Shown here: positions 33,712-46,649 of the stretch, in pieces | Position numbering within the stretch: position 1 is the stretch's first letter | How the letters are laid out: each line of letters opens with the position of its first letter | NCBI RefSeq assembly: GCF_000143415.4 | Contig: NW_003314307.1 | Location: forward strand, 764,331-828,330 | Length of the DNA: 64,000 nt | From: Selaginella moellendorffii | Taxonomy: Eukaryota > Streptophyta > Lycopodiopsida > Selaginellales > Selaginellaceae | Reading direction: 5' to 3' | Notes under the pieces: model-generated | Database searches by the model: none | What the model saw: only the letters and a program-made list of their open reading frames with translations | Told to the model about the DNA's origin: nothing | Position numbers and translations under genes: made by a program

Positions 33712-34554
33712 CAGTAAGGTTTAAGTGTATGGTTACGATACTATATACTAATATTAACATAGTGGGATTTGATAATTGTCAGATTAATTTCAATTCAGAC
33801 CACTTGCTCCTATATATTAATTAAGGTTTTTGGGCTAATTAATATACATATTTCTATATTCTATATTCCTCATATTAGTGAAGATGAGAGGTAGCTTTAA
33901 TTGTCTCTAAGGATTTATTTTAGATCTAGCTATAAGCAACCAAAGAAAATGACTTGAAAAACAACCTATAAAGTTCAAATATAAAGGGAAAGGGCCATGA
34001 ATAAATATGCACCCCTTTTTCCAATCAATTAAGGGTCTTTGGGTTTGAATAATACTAGGCTAGATAACCTCCCGGGAAGTTTAAATTCAAGAGTTTACAT
34101 TTGGTATTAAAGAGGTTTTGGGTCTAGCTTTTTTAGTTGGCTTAAGGAAATTATAAGATTAACATCTAGTAGAAGAGGGTCTCAAGTCCGACTCTATTAG
34201 TTGGGTTAAGAGAATTACACCATATGTTGAGATTGACATTTAACAAATCTAGTTTACTTTCGGCTAAGCTCAACTCGAAAGGTAAGGTGTCAAGAGAGCA
34301 AGGCTTTTGGGAAAGCTATATGTGAGACACAAAATCCCTATTCCCCAAAGTGGAGCCGGAAGGGTGCCATGTGGTAGTGGCCGAAACAAAAGCCAAACAA
34401 ACGTAACACGTTTGGACCAAAAGCTCCGACTAAAAAGGTCGAGAGCGGGAGTGGAACTCCCAACAAAGTGCTCAAGGAACGAGCCCAAAGCGAGCAATAA
34501 GCGAGGCTCTAAAAACAAACCCAAAAGGACCAACACAGGACACATGGAAGTGTC

Positions 34555-34990
34555 CAAGATGGAGTCCGAGATGGACCTGAGTTGGAGTCTGAGATGGACC
34601 CGAGTTGGAGTCCGAGATGGACCTGAGATGGAGTCCGAGATGGACCCAAGATGGAGTTTGAGATGGAGTTCGAGATGGAGTCCAAGATAGACTGAGACGG
34701 AGTCCGAGATGGAGTTTGAGATGGAGTTCGAGATGGAGTTTGAGATGGAGTTCGAGATGGAGTCTGAGATAGACCTGAGATGGACTTGAGATGGAGTCTG
34801 AGATGGAGTCCGAGATGGAGTCTGAGACGGACCTGAGATGGAGTCCGAGAGAATCCGAGATGGAGTCCGAGATGGACCTGAGATGGAGTCTGAGAAGGAC
34901 CCGAGATGGAGTCCGAGACTGGGACCGAGACCGAGATCGAGACCGGGACCGGGACCGAGACCAAGGCCGAGGCCGAGTCTGAGTCCGAGT
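34555..34990. repeat. Minisatellite based on GAGATGGAGTCC
   Basis: Dozens of variants of GAGATGGAGTCC and GAGATGGACCTGAG in tandem, grading into GACCGAGACCGAG-type units. Open frames on both strands (Ser-Glu-Met-Glu or Thr-Pro-Ser repeats) result from the repeat and are not evidence of a gene. Confidence 0.85.
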
Positions 34991-36349
34991 TCGAGTCCAA
35001 GTCTGAGAGGGTGAAAGCCCAAAGCATTCGTCTCCCAGACCTAGGGGGTTTGGTGAGCTCCAAAAGTATAGTAGGGGGAGGATTGCAATGGAGCCAGTTT
35101 GGCCAAGAAAGGCTAGTTTGGCCTAAGAAGGTTGTATGCAGTGTTGGGTGATAAGCTATCCACTGGGAAGTCTAAGACTAGAGTGAACACAGACCAACAA
35201 ATGGGGTAGCTTGGTGAAGTGTTCAAGAGCCGGCTCTAGTTCCCCCGGGAGATCGACTGGCCAATGCTCCCAGTCCAAGTGTGGGTGGCACTACCTACTT
35301 GGATACCTGGTGTGGCTTAACGGAACCTCACTCTAAGCCCATAGCTAGAGCACCCAAAGGTAGAAGGTGGGGAGAATATCTATGAAGCTCACGTAAGGCC
35401 ACAGTGTTCCGAAATGTTGTCCTAAAGTCCCAGACGATGAAAAGGAAGAGGAGCAATCCTTTAGTGCAGTGACCAAGGACACGGTCACATGGTGAGGAAG
35501 TCCCAAAGGATAGTGGACTTAGAGGTTGGGCCTACGGGCCTCGATTTAGTGGCAGTGTTGGCGAACCTGGCCATGAACAGAAAGGGACTTGGTGGGGACT
35601 GGAAAAGAGATGTTGGGGAAGGCTATTCCCCATGTCTGTGGGCATATTAAGGATGTTAAGGAGTGGATCTAGGATGATCATACAGAAACAGATGGCCTAG
35701 TTTTTGAGAGATAGGACTGCGATGCAGGTGGTGTCGGACCACCAGTGTGACCAAGGTAAATGGGCATGGCCTTAGCATAACGGGATGAGAGGTCAGTGGA
35801 AACTTGGGATGTCGATCATGGGGTCGGACACGTGGAGCACTTGGACCAAGTGCAAAGGTTAAGTGGTATGGATGCCATTCTAGGGGTGAGCAAGTCCCAA
35901 GCCCTGAATTGAACTTATGGAGGTTGTGAATGAGACTCCTCCAAGTGGTCAGAGGTATGGTTAAGTGACTAAAGTAGAATGGAAAAATTTAGTCATTTAC
36001 ACTATGGCTCTTAACTTCTGTTTATGAAGGAATGAATTTGAAAAAAAATATAATGGATTGTAAACAATCAAAGAGAACAACTTAAAAGATGATTTATGGG
36101 GTTTAAATATATAAAAAAAAGGGCTCATATGGTTTTCACCTTTTATTTTATAACTATAAAGTAAAACCTAAACCCTCTATGTGCCATATGCCACATATCA
36201 CATGCCACATATCCCTAAAGACAATGGAGTGGAACTCAAGTTTTAGGGTTTTGGGCCACTAAATAAAGGAACTGTAAGGAATTAACTCCCCGATGTGTTA
36301 TAGGCTAAAAGATTCCCGAAAGCACAACCGAAATAATAAAAAGTTCATT

Positions 36350-36625
36350 GAATGAGATTGAGTCTGAGATCGAGTCCGAGACTGGCTCTAAAACTGAGTT
36401 CAAGACTGAGTCCGAGATTGAGTCCGAGACTGACTTCGAGACCAAGTTTGAGACTGAGTCCGAGACCGAGTTCGAGATCGAGTTTGAGATCCGAGATTGG
36501 GTTTGAGACTGAGTTCAAAACCGAGTCTGAGACCGAGTTTGAGGTTGGGTCTAAGATTGAGTCTGAGACAAAGTCCAAGGTCAAGTTAGAAATCGAATTT
36601 GAGATTGAGTTCGAGACCAAATCTG
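36350..36625. repeat. Second GAGTCCGAGA-type minisatellite
   Basis: Tandem GAGTCTGAGACCGAG and GAGTTCGAGATC units, diverged from the array at 34555 but followed by the same GGTGAAAGCCCAAAGCAT motif about 15-20 bp later. Confidence 0.8.
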
Positions 36626-39600
36626 AATACTAATACAAGTTATGGGGTGAAAGCCCAAAGCATATGTCTCCCGGGGGGGGCATTGCAGAGGGTTCCAAAA
36701 GTATAATAGGGATAGTAGGAATCAGTCTTGAATGAACTTTTTAGTGGTGTTTCCAAACTAACTTGAGGTTGAGGTTAGAGCTTAGAGGCCTTGGGTGGAA
36801 GTGAGTATATACTCAGGAGGTGCCAGAGGGGCCATCCAAGGAAGTATTCAAAAGTAGCTCCCACTCTTGGAAAGGAAACTAATTACGGTGCTCTCAGCTC
36901 ATATGGAGTGATACCCCACTTAAGTACCTTATAACTCATTAGTCCTCACCCCTCTTAGAGGCTTGGGCCTTTCCTTTGGGATGAAAGTGGGCAAGTAGGG
37001 GTATTCATACTAGGTTGTTAAACTATTGTGTTTCCCTCTAGTGTCCTAAAGCAAGTGTTGCACCGAAGGCTTAGGATTTAGAGGGTCCTATGATCAAGTT
37101 TTGTTGTACCAAAGGATGTTAAGAACCTGGAGGTTTAGTGTGCTTGGCTACTTATGCCTGTAGGGAGCATAGCCGAATCTTAAGTCCAATCTAACCTGGG
37201 GAGGGAGATTGGGAGAGAATTTAGGAAACCATGGATGAATAGCTAATGCTCTATTGCTCATGTAGTGAGTTGCTAAAACCAAGTAGGACCAAGTAGAAGC
37301 TGGTATAATAATAGGAACCTTAATGAGGGAAGTTAACTAAAGCCAAGTACCTTAGTACCTTAGTCAAATAGATAAGGTAACCTAGCAAATTGGAAAGAAA
37401 AAAATTTATGGCTTATAAGAACAAAACTAAATTTCTAAGCATAGAACCAAGGAGCAAAGGTACTGGAGCATGAAACAACTCTCAAGCGTATAGCTCAAGG
37501 AGCAAAGGGACAAGAGCACAAAGCAATTTGAAATAGTTATAAAGCATCTAACATCCTAATGCCAGGACCAGTAGACAAAATAGAGCCAAACAGAGTCTAG
37601 CACTATTTCAGCATGTCAGTGGCCTAATGTGAGGATATAGGTATTCTACCAGCTAGTATGGTGTGGAACTTAGGCTTAGACACTTTAAACATGGTAAGTT
37701 ATCATCTAGCGAATATTAAGAGACTAAGTTTAATATTGTGGGGGTTCCCAACATTAGTAATTGCAAATCAATGCCAGGAGTTTCTCAAACTAAGTTGAGT
37801 CTGCTTAGCAAGAAATAGGAGTTCCTACCTTATGTTTATCCAATTTAAGTACACAGGCATTAATCAGTTTCTCCGCTAGCTTATGTGGAGACTAATAAGG
37901 ATCTAGCAATACTGACTTCCTACCATCGTGGCAATAAGGAAAGAATATTCGAAAAAATTAGCCGACAAATAACTTTCAATACCTATAGTCATATTTGCAA
38001 CATAATGAATAAAAATGCACCCCTTTTTCTAATTGGTTAAGGGTCTTAGGATACTTGGGATTAATTGTCCTTGGGTTTAAATAATAATGGGTAAAGTAAC
38101 TTCCCAGGAAGTCCAAATTTAGGAGCTTATATTAGTTTTTGCATCATTAAGATCTCCTTTTCTTGATAACTTTTTCAATTTTTTCTCTTTTGGTTTCTCC
38201 TTTTTGTTCATCTTCATGATAGAGCATTAGCCTTCTCCTCCTTTGACTTTGGAGCAACAATTGGTGCAATTACTTGATGCTATATGGTTATAGTTGAACA
38301 ATCAAACTCAATTAATGGCAATATTTATGACATGTGGTACAACTCCTCTTGCTCTTACTACCAATCCTCACATTCAGCTAAAGTTCTTTCATGGGAGTCT
38401 TAGGGATGATGTGTACCATTGATTCAATCACTTTATAATGATTGTCACATGTCATTCTAGGGATGAGTTAGTGTTTGCGTGAGTTTCCCACATATCTCCA
38501 AGGGATGACACTATAGTAGTAGAATGGTTTGAGTGCAGCCACTCGTGAGGATTGGAGCATTCTTCTAGACATTTTCAAACGTGCATTTAGACATGCCGAT
38601 GATTGAAATGACGCCTTCTAATAATTGCATCATCAAAAGCTATTTAATATTCATTTCTAAAACTTCTTGTTTCATGCGGAGTCAAATATGTCAAAGTGGA
38701 TCAAGTTAGGAATGTTGTGGTCAATATTTTGTCAAGATTTTGTAAAACTTGTGCATACACTTACTTCAGCCACCTTTGATGATGCACTTCACTTGACACA
38801 ACATTATGAAACATCACATCTTCCAATTCTTATTGCATGTCCTTCAACTTCATTTCATATAAGAGATGGTTTTGTTCTAATTAAGGTTAATCCTATTATT
38901 ACTTGAGTTCAAGGACAAGGGCAAGGACATGGTCGTAGTCGTGATGTCTACTACTAGTCATATGATGCAATTGGTCACACTTATCAGCATTATCAGTGTT
39001 TTCCATATTGATAATCTCCATTTTCTAGGTGGAAACCTTAGCATCAACAACGTCCTATTAATGCTATTGTATTAGAAAGTTTGGACATTGAGATGCTTCT
39101 AGGAAATAAAGAATCATACAAGTAGCAAAGGGTCCTTGTGCAAATAAGTTGGTGACCCCTCCATGTTTTTTTCAAGAGTATTATCAAGGGGTTCATTTGG
39201 CACCAATTCATCAAATGTTTACTTTCCAAGTTTAGTTTTGTAATAAGAAGTCTCTTATTATTTTTTCCATATTAGTTGATATAAACTTGACTTTATCCTT
39301 TATTGCTTAGTCTGTTAACACAAGTTGCCATCTCTATTTGCGTCATGTGGTAGAGCCAATTTTCATTCTTTATGGCCATATGCACGAGATGAGGCAAATG
39401 TAGTTGTGCATATGGGCAATCTCAAGCTTCAGTTGGTACTGCTCGATGGGCTTTAAAACTTTATATATATAATTTCAATGTTATTCATCACCTGGGGAGT
39501 TTTATGACACCCTTTCTTGAGCTTTTCTTCCTTCTTTGCTCTCTTTTTATATTTTTAACAAGTTTGTTGTTCCAAGGTTTGTGGATTTTTTGGACAAGAA

Positions 39601-40969
39601 TTTCGTGTCGTTAGCAGTTGTTATACTTAATGTTTAGTATTCATAAGGTGCAAAGCAAAATTTACTTTCTCTTGATGAGGTTCATAAAGCTCAAAAAGTT
39701 GAGTTATGGATCTAAAGTTTTCACAATAAGTTTGAGAATTTTGCATCACTTATTGATAACTTGCCATTTTGGCATTTGTATTCTCAATATCACATTGAGG
39801 ACAAACTTCTTTATTTTGTGGGGATGAATTTCAATGATCATTTATGAGTGGTGGTGCCTTCAATTTTTATTTTATACTTTCTCCATACCTACTATGATAT
39901 GTAGGAATATGGGACATCGTCATATGATTTAGAAGTTACTAAGTTTTTCTATTAACTGAAGATATGACATGATGTTATATGTTTAGTGTCAAGCTTGTAA
40001 TACTCTTTTTCGTGCTGCGGAAGTACAGGCATTTGATTTGATGGGGCCTTTTCCACATTCAACTATTAGCAATGAGTATGTCATTATTATTTTAATTACT
40101 TAACTTGGTAGAAGTTGCTAATTCGTCTGCAATTGTTATTAGATACTTCCTCCTCAATCAAGTGGTGTTCTAACATTATTATCTAGAGTGAATTCTTTCA
40201 GATAATAGTCTTGCATTTATAGCTGAGGCATTTCACATCTTAACATCTTGGTTGGGGATATACCACACTTTCACGAGTGCTTATCATCGACAATCATATA
40301 GTTTGGTAGAATGGTTTATTCGAATCTTTAAAGGGATGATTGTGAAGTACATGAACTTTTAACATTTGAATTGGGATGGTTATTTGCCATCTTTTTAGTA
40401 TATGGATTTTATAGAGGTGTTATTGGTGCTTCACCATATAAACTCTTATATGGTCATGATCTAATACTACTAATAGAATTGAGTTTATCTTTGTAATTGC
40501 CATGAGTTGTTGATACTAGGTCTTGGGATTAATATTTGACAAACATTCTTCCACTAATCTAAGCATAATCTACTAAACACTTGAGCCATATACAAGTGGG
40601 ACAACAACAACACTATAATTCCCATCATCATCCACATATGGAATACAAAATAAATGATTTAGTATTAATCTATTTTCCTAATCTTACAATACATGGTTTG
40701 TCTAAAGGGCTTTTTACTCAGTGGAAGGGACCATATCATGTGTTGTGGCAAGTTGGATCACAAGTTTATAAGATTTGGCATAATGTCTAATAAGTTAATC
40801 CTCCAAAAATTATGCATGTATAGAGGCTGAAACACTTCATATAAAGAGATCAAGAACAATTAGCACCACTTACAGATCTACTAATATCTCCTTCAAATGT
40901 TCCTCCAGATCTTGGCCCATCCACTAGAGAATCTTGACTATCTTCTATCATTCCGAGAAAAGGGGATGA

Positions 40970-41125
40970 TATGAAGTCTAAGTGTACAACTATGATGCCA
41001 TATACTAATATTAGTGTAGTGAGATTGTTTTCAATCCAAACCACTCATTCATGTATATCAGCTAGGGTTTTTGAGCTAATTAATATATATTTCTATATTC
41101 CATTTCCATATTCTATGCATTCACA
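40970..41125 (+). repeat. 3' LTR of element A
   Basis: Starts TATGAAGTCTAAGTG after the polypurine tract and ends TATGCATTCACA. It aligns along its length with 59168-59343. Confidence 0.7.
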
Positions 41126-44100
41126 TTTTATATATTTATAAACAAATATAAGATAAACAAGTAAGAAGTTTACATTATATTAGATAAATATAGTTTTATA
41201 TTATTATTACATGTTTTATATCCTTTTGTCCTTGGTCCTTTATGGCAATGAACCATAGGATAGGATATGTATATATATTAATTATAGAGGGGCAATTGGT
41301 TTTTTTCCCAAGATCATAAACCTATAAAGCTAAACCCAAACATTAAGGTCCCCCTGTTTCAATTTGCTGCTCAGAGGCAAACCTCCCTACCCTCCACACC
41401 AATCAAAGTAGTGGCTTATTGGTCTAGAGTGCCTGAGAAAGATTAAAGTCACTATAACTTATAAATGTATGTTTTGGTAATAAAAGGTATTTGTTTATAT
41501 GATATATTATTTCAGTGAAGTACAGAAGTTATGCCTGATTTTACATTATGAACAAGAGGCACTAACTAAAGAAACTAATCAATTTCAATCTCCTTAGCAA
41601 GCAACCTAACTAAAAAATCCAAGAGATTCCAATCTCCTCAACAAGCAACTTGATGTTTGGGAGAAGCCCATTAGCCATTAGTTTATGTAGCATATATAAA
41701 CTTGCATAGAAAGATTTGTGGAAAGACATGTTACTTAGTAATAAAAAATATACCTAAAACTAGTTCATACCTTACATACTGTTTGATTGTAATTTTGTAA
41801 TTGAGAGTTATCATTCACTCTTTATGCCCAATAATTCCACATTCTCCATAGCTAAAATTATGGTGAAAAGCTTTATCCAAACTAGGAATATATTTATAGA
41901 TTTCTTTAGTTTATTATTTCTTTTATTACCTCTTTTGTATATATATATTAATTTATATAAATATTAATATTATTTTAAAATGTATTTTAATTCATACAAG
42001 GAAATAGAGCACACTAGTTGGATTTTGAGTGTCTTCTAGATACCACAAGATAAACTCATCATCATTGTGTGCTTGGGGCTATTTCCTTGGTGAAAGTAAT
42101 GAAAAACACTTTTCAGATGATTAAAACACAAGAAATTTATGAAACTATCACAACTATAACAAGATCTATTTACTCACAAAAAAACTATTGCGCTTGATGC
42201 CTCAAGCATCTAAAGAAATACTTTGAGGGGAAGTACACCTCCTGAGGGGAGGTATACCTGGGGTAAGCAGCCATGCAAAAACTTATGGTAGCCTCCAAAA
42301 TATATGAAAAAAGGCATATATGTGCTTAAATTGTTGTAATATATATTTATGACTTACAAAATAATATTTTGAACATAACAATTTTTTTATGCATGGGCAT
42401 GCTTTAGTGCTTACCATATAAAAGTCCAGACATATGCAATTATTTCTGCTATGTAAATTCCAACTTTATATCAATTTTTTTTTATATATCAGCAAGATTC
42501 ATGATATTTTCTAGTGGGGCAAGTTAGATCTTTGAGAGTATTTTGGATACCACGGGCTAAACTCACCATCTCTATGTTCTTGGGGTTATGTGAGAAATCC
42601 ACTTGAGGATGAGTAATATGATATAACATTAGAACTACTTCAAGCCATGCAATCCAAAGGTTATATACTAAATTCACAAAGTTATATGACTACTCTCAAT
42701 GTATGCTTGAGTTTTGCTACTAAAGAAGAAAGCAGGGAGATAGATATAGGTTTTGTGAAACTAGTGGCACTGGAGTGAGGCATAGCTTTGCACTGTTAGG
42801 CAACTCAAAGCAACAAAAGCAACAGTGGGGACTCAAAGTTTGCAGCAGTATTGGGGCCTAGCAATAGGGAAGAGCTTACGTAGAGATTTGTTGCTCTGAA
42901 CTAGAGAGAATCCAAGTCATAGTGATGTGCTTAGTGGACTTTTACTACAAAGCTGGAAGTGTGGTCTTAACTCAATAGATTATTGACTTGATGCCATTGA
43001 AAGATCTTGTGGCCTGGACAGTGGATACAATGGCTAAGAAGACACTACCTCCATGTTTAAAAGCTTTCACAGCATGTAAGATCTTGGTCTTCATTCTGAT
43101 AGCTTTATGTTCCTTTCAATCATTGGGCTTGTGAAACAAGGAAATGAGTATTTGTATGCAATGGAGATAAAATATAAAATTTATCTTGGATGTGAGTACT
43201 ATTATGGAGTGATTGATCTTTTAGGATGAGTAAAATCATTTGGATAATGCAATGATAGTGTTAAAATCTATGTCTCTAGAGCCAACTTGTATAACCTAAA
43301 CTACCATTTTGAGCATGTGTAAGAAATAGAAAGATGTGTAGGTTGGGAAAATTGCATACAACACTTTAGTGAAGATTGATAAAAGGAACAATGTTACATA
43401 TATACTTATGGCTAATTTATATAGAAATTAACATTTGTATGTCTGTTAAAAGAACAAAAGTTAGCAGCCATAACCAAGAAAGCATTAACTAAGCACTATT
43501 GTAATGTGTGATGTTGTGACAAGACAAAAAACTCTTATTTAATACCTTAATTTTGGTGTGGTGCTTCTCATCCCATTTTTCCACAGATTGCTTATGAATT
43601 TTGCTTGTGTAAAACCTATGTTGCATACTTGTGTAAAACCTTTGCTAACTTTGTGGTGATGTCATATTTTTTGAGATGATATGGCATTAGTATTACATGG
43701 CAATCTGAGGTATTATAATCTATACACACATAACATACTTTATAACAAAAATATTATATACATAATCATATTTCAATTGTTTATATAGTAATCAAAAAAA
43801 TAATTATGTGTATACAATCATATATTCATTACTATACAAAACTCACTTTTAGAAAAAAAAAATTATAAAATTTTCTTCTCAATTACCCATGCCTGATATC
43901 ATATTTATTTTTCAAATCCATTAGCCAAAACATTTTTTTAATGAAATCTCAATTTTACCATTAACAAATAATAATAAATTACTACACATTTCATGTAACA
44001 ACACTTAATACTTAATAGTAGTATTATTAATTGATCAAATAAAGTTTATATTTATAAGCATGTTTACACAAGATTAATCTTATTGCATATAAACTAATGA

Positions 44101-44343
44101 TATAAAGAAGAATATACTAAAAAAAATTATAAATTAAAAACATGTTTATAAATTATAAATAAAAATTAATCTAAATAAATAATAACCGTTAGATGGTAAA
44201 ATATTCTAGAACATTTAAATATATCCTAAGTATATTCACTACTATCCTAGTGCCTAAGCAAACCAGAAATAATTTATAACTTTTATTTTAAAACATTGGG
44301 CGGGAGCTAAAGGGAACGAGTACTTGTCACTAAGCCTTTTCCA
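41126..44343. other. AT-rich transposon-island DNA, no gene seen
   Basis: No recognisable coding sequence. Two diverged direct repeats of about 100 bp (around 42014-42110 and 42519-42615, sharing GATACCAC and TAAACTCA) may be remains of an unidentified element. 44120-44270 belongs to the dispersed AT-rich repeat also seen at 2970 and 63285. Confidence 0.45.
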
Positions 44344-44694
44344 TCAGCGGGTCTTCACTGCATCCAGGCTCTTTGATCCAACCGGCCGCCCGCCTCTGGC
44401 ATACCTATAGATCCAGGTACTGGCCGCCACGAAAGCGATGAATGCCACTGCCGCCCCCGTCGCCATCGCCGCCAGGACCGCCAGCGGCACCAGGATAGGA
44501 CTAAAAAAGAGGAGTATCGGCGAGATGAGCAAGAGTGCCACGGCGCCACCCCCCAGCGCCATCGCTCCCACCGCCAGGATCGCCAGGATGCCAAGAACGC
44601 GGCGTGCCGAGGGCGATCGCTGCTTGAGATGCTGGAGCGTGATGCCGGAATCATTGGATCTGGACTTGGCGAGATCGCTGTAGTTGGAGGCCAT
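44344..44694 (-). CDS. Oleosin, lipid-droplet structural protein
   Basis: Intron-free frame of 116 residues from ATG 44694. An upstream in-frame extension to 44901 looks like leader sequence. A polar N-terminus (MASNYSDLAKSR) precedes a long hydrophobic hairpin. At its turn is the proline knot PILLFFSPILVP, which fits the P-x5-SP-x3-P signature of oleosins exactly. A basic tail (YARGGRPVGSKSLDAVKTR) follows. Oleosins coat oil bodies in seeds, spores and pollen. The gene looks intact although it lies between decayed retrotransposons. Confidence 0.93.
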   Translation of the reverse strand: MASNYSDLAKSRSNDSGITLQHLKQRSPSARRVLGILAILAVGAMALGGGAVALLLISPILLFFSPILVPLAVLAAMATGAAVAFIAFVAASTWIYRYARGGRPVGSKSLDAVKTR

Positions 44695-45150
44695 GGCGAT
44701 CGAAGAGCTTGTGATTGATGGATTGGAGATGGAGAATTGAAGCTGTGTGGGAAAGAACAAGAGATCCAATGGTTTTTTATTTTGATTTGGGGCTGGCATG
44801 GGCGTCGCACCTGGCAGCCTGTGGCTCACACGGAGGATTGCATGCAGCAAAGGTAAAATCTTTTTCTCGAAGTTCTTTCGTAAAAATTTATTTGTCTGCA
44901 AACTTAGCTCTACCAGTTTTATTCATTCGAGTCATCATCAGAAGAAGAAGAAGAAGAAGAAAAAAGAGAAAACGGTTTTCTGTCAATAGAGAGATCCCGA
45001 GCCTGGAAATTGATCTTACTGTAAAACTTGGCTTGGGCGAGAGGATGAAAACGAAGCCACCGGAGAGCCTAACGTCGTAATGAGCAACGCGCACAGGTTC
45101 GTTCCTTCGTTCGCTTCCTTGATTTGTCTTCCCTTTCGTCGTCACTCTTT

Positions 45151-45270
45151 CTATAGCTTCTCGCAAACAGCATTCGTGTACTCGGTTGTGCCAGCGTTGC
45201 CTCCCAGATCGCCCGTCAGGTACTTCCCTTCCTCTATTGTCTTTAGCACAGCGTTTTGGATCTTCTCTGA
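45151..45270 (-). pseudogene. Isolated last exon of an NAD-isocitrate dehydrogenase subunit
   Basis: The minus-strand segment encodes 38 residues, with IQNAVLKTIEEGKYLTGDLGG followed by TTEYTNAVCEKL and a stop. This matches the C-terminus of mitochondrial NAD-IDH catalytic subunits. An acceptor-like AATCAG precedes it. The frame stays open to 45540, but that part shows no IDH sequence, and no other IDH exon is seen nearby. It is therefore a copied fragment, unless upstream exons lie far away. Confidence 0.65.
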
Positions 45271-45319
45271 TTGCTCATTCATGTCTCGACGACGTCTTTG
45301 TGGCTCTTGTCTACTGTGA

Positions 45320-46640
45320 TGAGAATTCGTTACAAAAATACCTTCTCGACTGTGTGTGTCGTTGGGAGCAGCCTTCTCTTCTGGAGAGTGACAATACTCT
45401 GGTGAAGAAGTGGCAAAATTCACAAAGGATGGCTTCCTCGTTTTAAGAGACCAGAATGTTGAGATATGTTTTATTTGTACTTGCGGTCTTGGCACGGTTG
45501 CGCAAATATTATGGCTTTGCAAAGTTACAGTGGAATGCAAAATCTATATCAGCACAGTACATGATCACCCACAAACACGACAAGCTTGCACATAGTCAAA
45601 TCCAGTCTTGAAAATTTCTGATGCAAATTATCCAGGTTAGTGAAATAACTAAAGAACCTTGTCAGACTTGATTGGTCTTGTTTCAAAGTCAGTGCATCGT
45701 CTTGAGCACTCAGAAAATATAGTTTTTCACTATGGCACTTCATGGCATATGATCAGGTATATAATTCTGAAATTAAGATCTCTTTAAGGTGTTGTGTTTA
45801 TAAGAGATGGAGATAGATAGATAAATAGATATTTATAGTCACTGCAGGAAATGAATTCAAGCAAAACATTTTTCCCCTTTCCTAATTGGACACTCTTAAC
45901 CCAAAGATGTATGTGCATTGTAGGGGTTCTTTTTGGCATTTTCAATATGTAAGTTTTAAGTTTTTCAGTCAAAGGAGAATATTTTGTTGCAAAAACTTTG
46001 AATAATATGAGTGGTGGTGCTTAAAATCGACAGTCACAATGCAGCCACCTGTTTAAAATATTTTTAATGGTTGTGACCACATTTACATTTTAAGGGTACT
46101 GAAATTTTGCTTAGCAAATTCAAGAGTGATATGGAGAGATCTTGATGATGTACGGTGCAAAATAAGAGAAATAGAGGGACTAAAGTAACACTTTGTGTCC
46201 TTTTGGGAGAACAGAAAAAAAGGGAAATAAAAGGGGAGAAAGAGAGGGATTAGGGTAACAGTTTGTGTCCTTTTGGGAGACATTTTCAGTGGTGTGTATG
46301 TCTTTGGCCTCTTGTGATCACTACCTAGCTTGCTTTTTGCTACATTAAACAACCATTACATTGAGAGGTATGGATCTTGAGTTAAGGGATCTTTGTGACT
46401 CAGGGGATTAGATTGGTGCAGGCAGATTTGGGAATTTAGAGGGTATTTGAGGGTTGAAAGATGGATTAGAGCTTGCATGTATACAGAAATTCATGAACTG
46501 CCCTGGGACGCTGAGGGGGAGGGTGTGCTTTTCTGTACTGGAGTCAACTTGCTCCAAAACCGATAAACATTTCAAGAAATCTACTCTTTGCTGCTTGCAA
46601 GGAAAAGAAGGACAAAAGCGATGGCAGCCCTGAGACAATA
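45320..46640. other. Intergenic, with a 38-bp repeated motif
   Basis: No gene. AGAGGGACTAAAGTAACA...TTTTGGGAGA at 46173-46210 recurs at 46243-46280 with four to five differences. Confidence 0.5.
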
Positions 46641-46649
46641 AAATGCTCT

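Larger units (their letters stand above)
33931..38126 (+). mobile_element. Nested non-autonomous LTR element
   Basis: Direct repeats at about 33931-34098 and 38005-38126 (the second cut short at its 5' end) match the outer TRIM LTRs at 711-2047. After the first comes TTTGGTATTAAAGAGG (34099 on), a primer-site-like sequence. The roughly 3.9-kb interior has no polymerase motifs. It contains two minisatellites, two copies of GGTGAAAGCCCAAAGCAT, and near 37870-38000 sequence related to the arms of the inverted repeat at 60-61.4 kb. It interrupts the untranslated leader of element A. Size and lack of coding suggest a LARD-like element built from several pieces. Confidence 0.55.
33712..41125 (+). 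mobile_element. Ty3/gypsy-like retrotransposon A, degraded, with nested insertion
   Basis: The LTR-like start at about 33712 (AGTGTATGGTTACGATACTA) matches the repeat at 40970-41125 and both LTRs of element B. Between them, after the nested element, are gag-like sequence (about 38220-38930), a piece of the protease region (about 39350-39440), then the end of RNase H (about 39440-39490). Integrase core (about 40010-40400, FDLMGPFPHST) and integrase C-terminal sequence (about 40590-40790) follow, then the polypurine tract GAGAAAAGGGGATGA (40955-40969). The whole reverse transcriptase is missing: protease runs straight into RNase H at about 39440. Many stops and frameshifts make it inert. Confidence 0.75.

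Noticed and set aside
34270-35063. Long Leu-Gly and Ser-Pro repeat proteins on both strands
   Set aside because: Products of a 12-bp minisatellite inside a transposon; all frames are open because the unit length is a multiple of three and lacks stops.
34555-36625. CRISPR-like array
   Set aside because: The repeats are contiguous, degenerate and without unique spacers, and the genome is eukaryotic.
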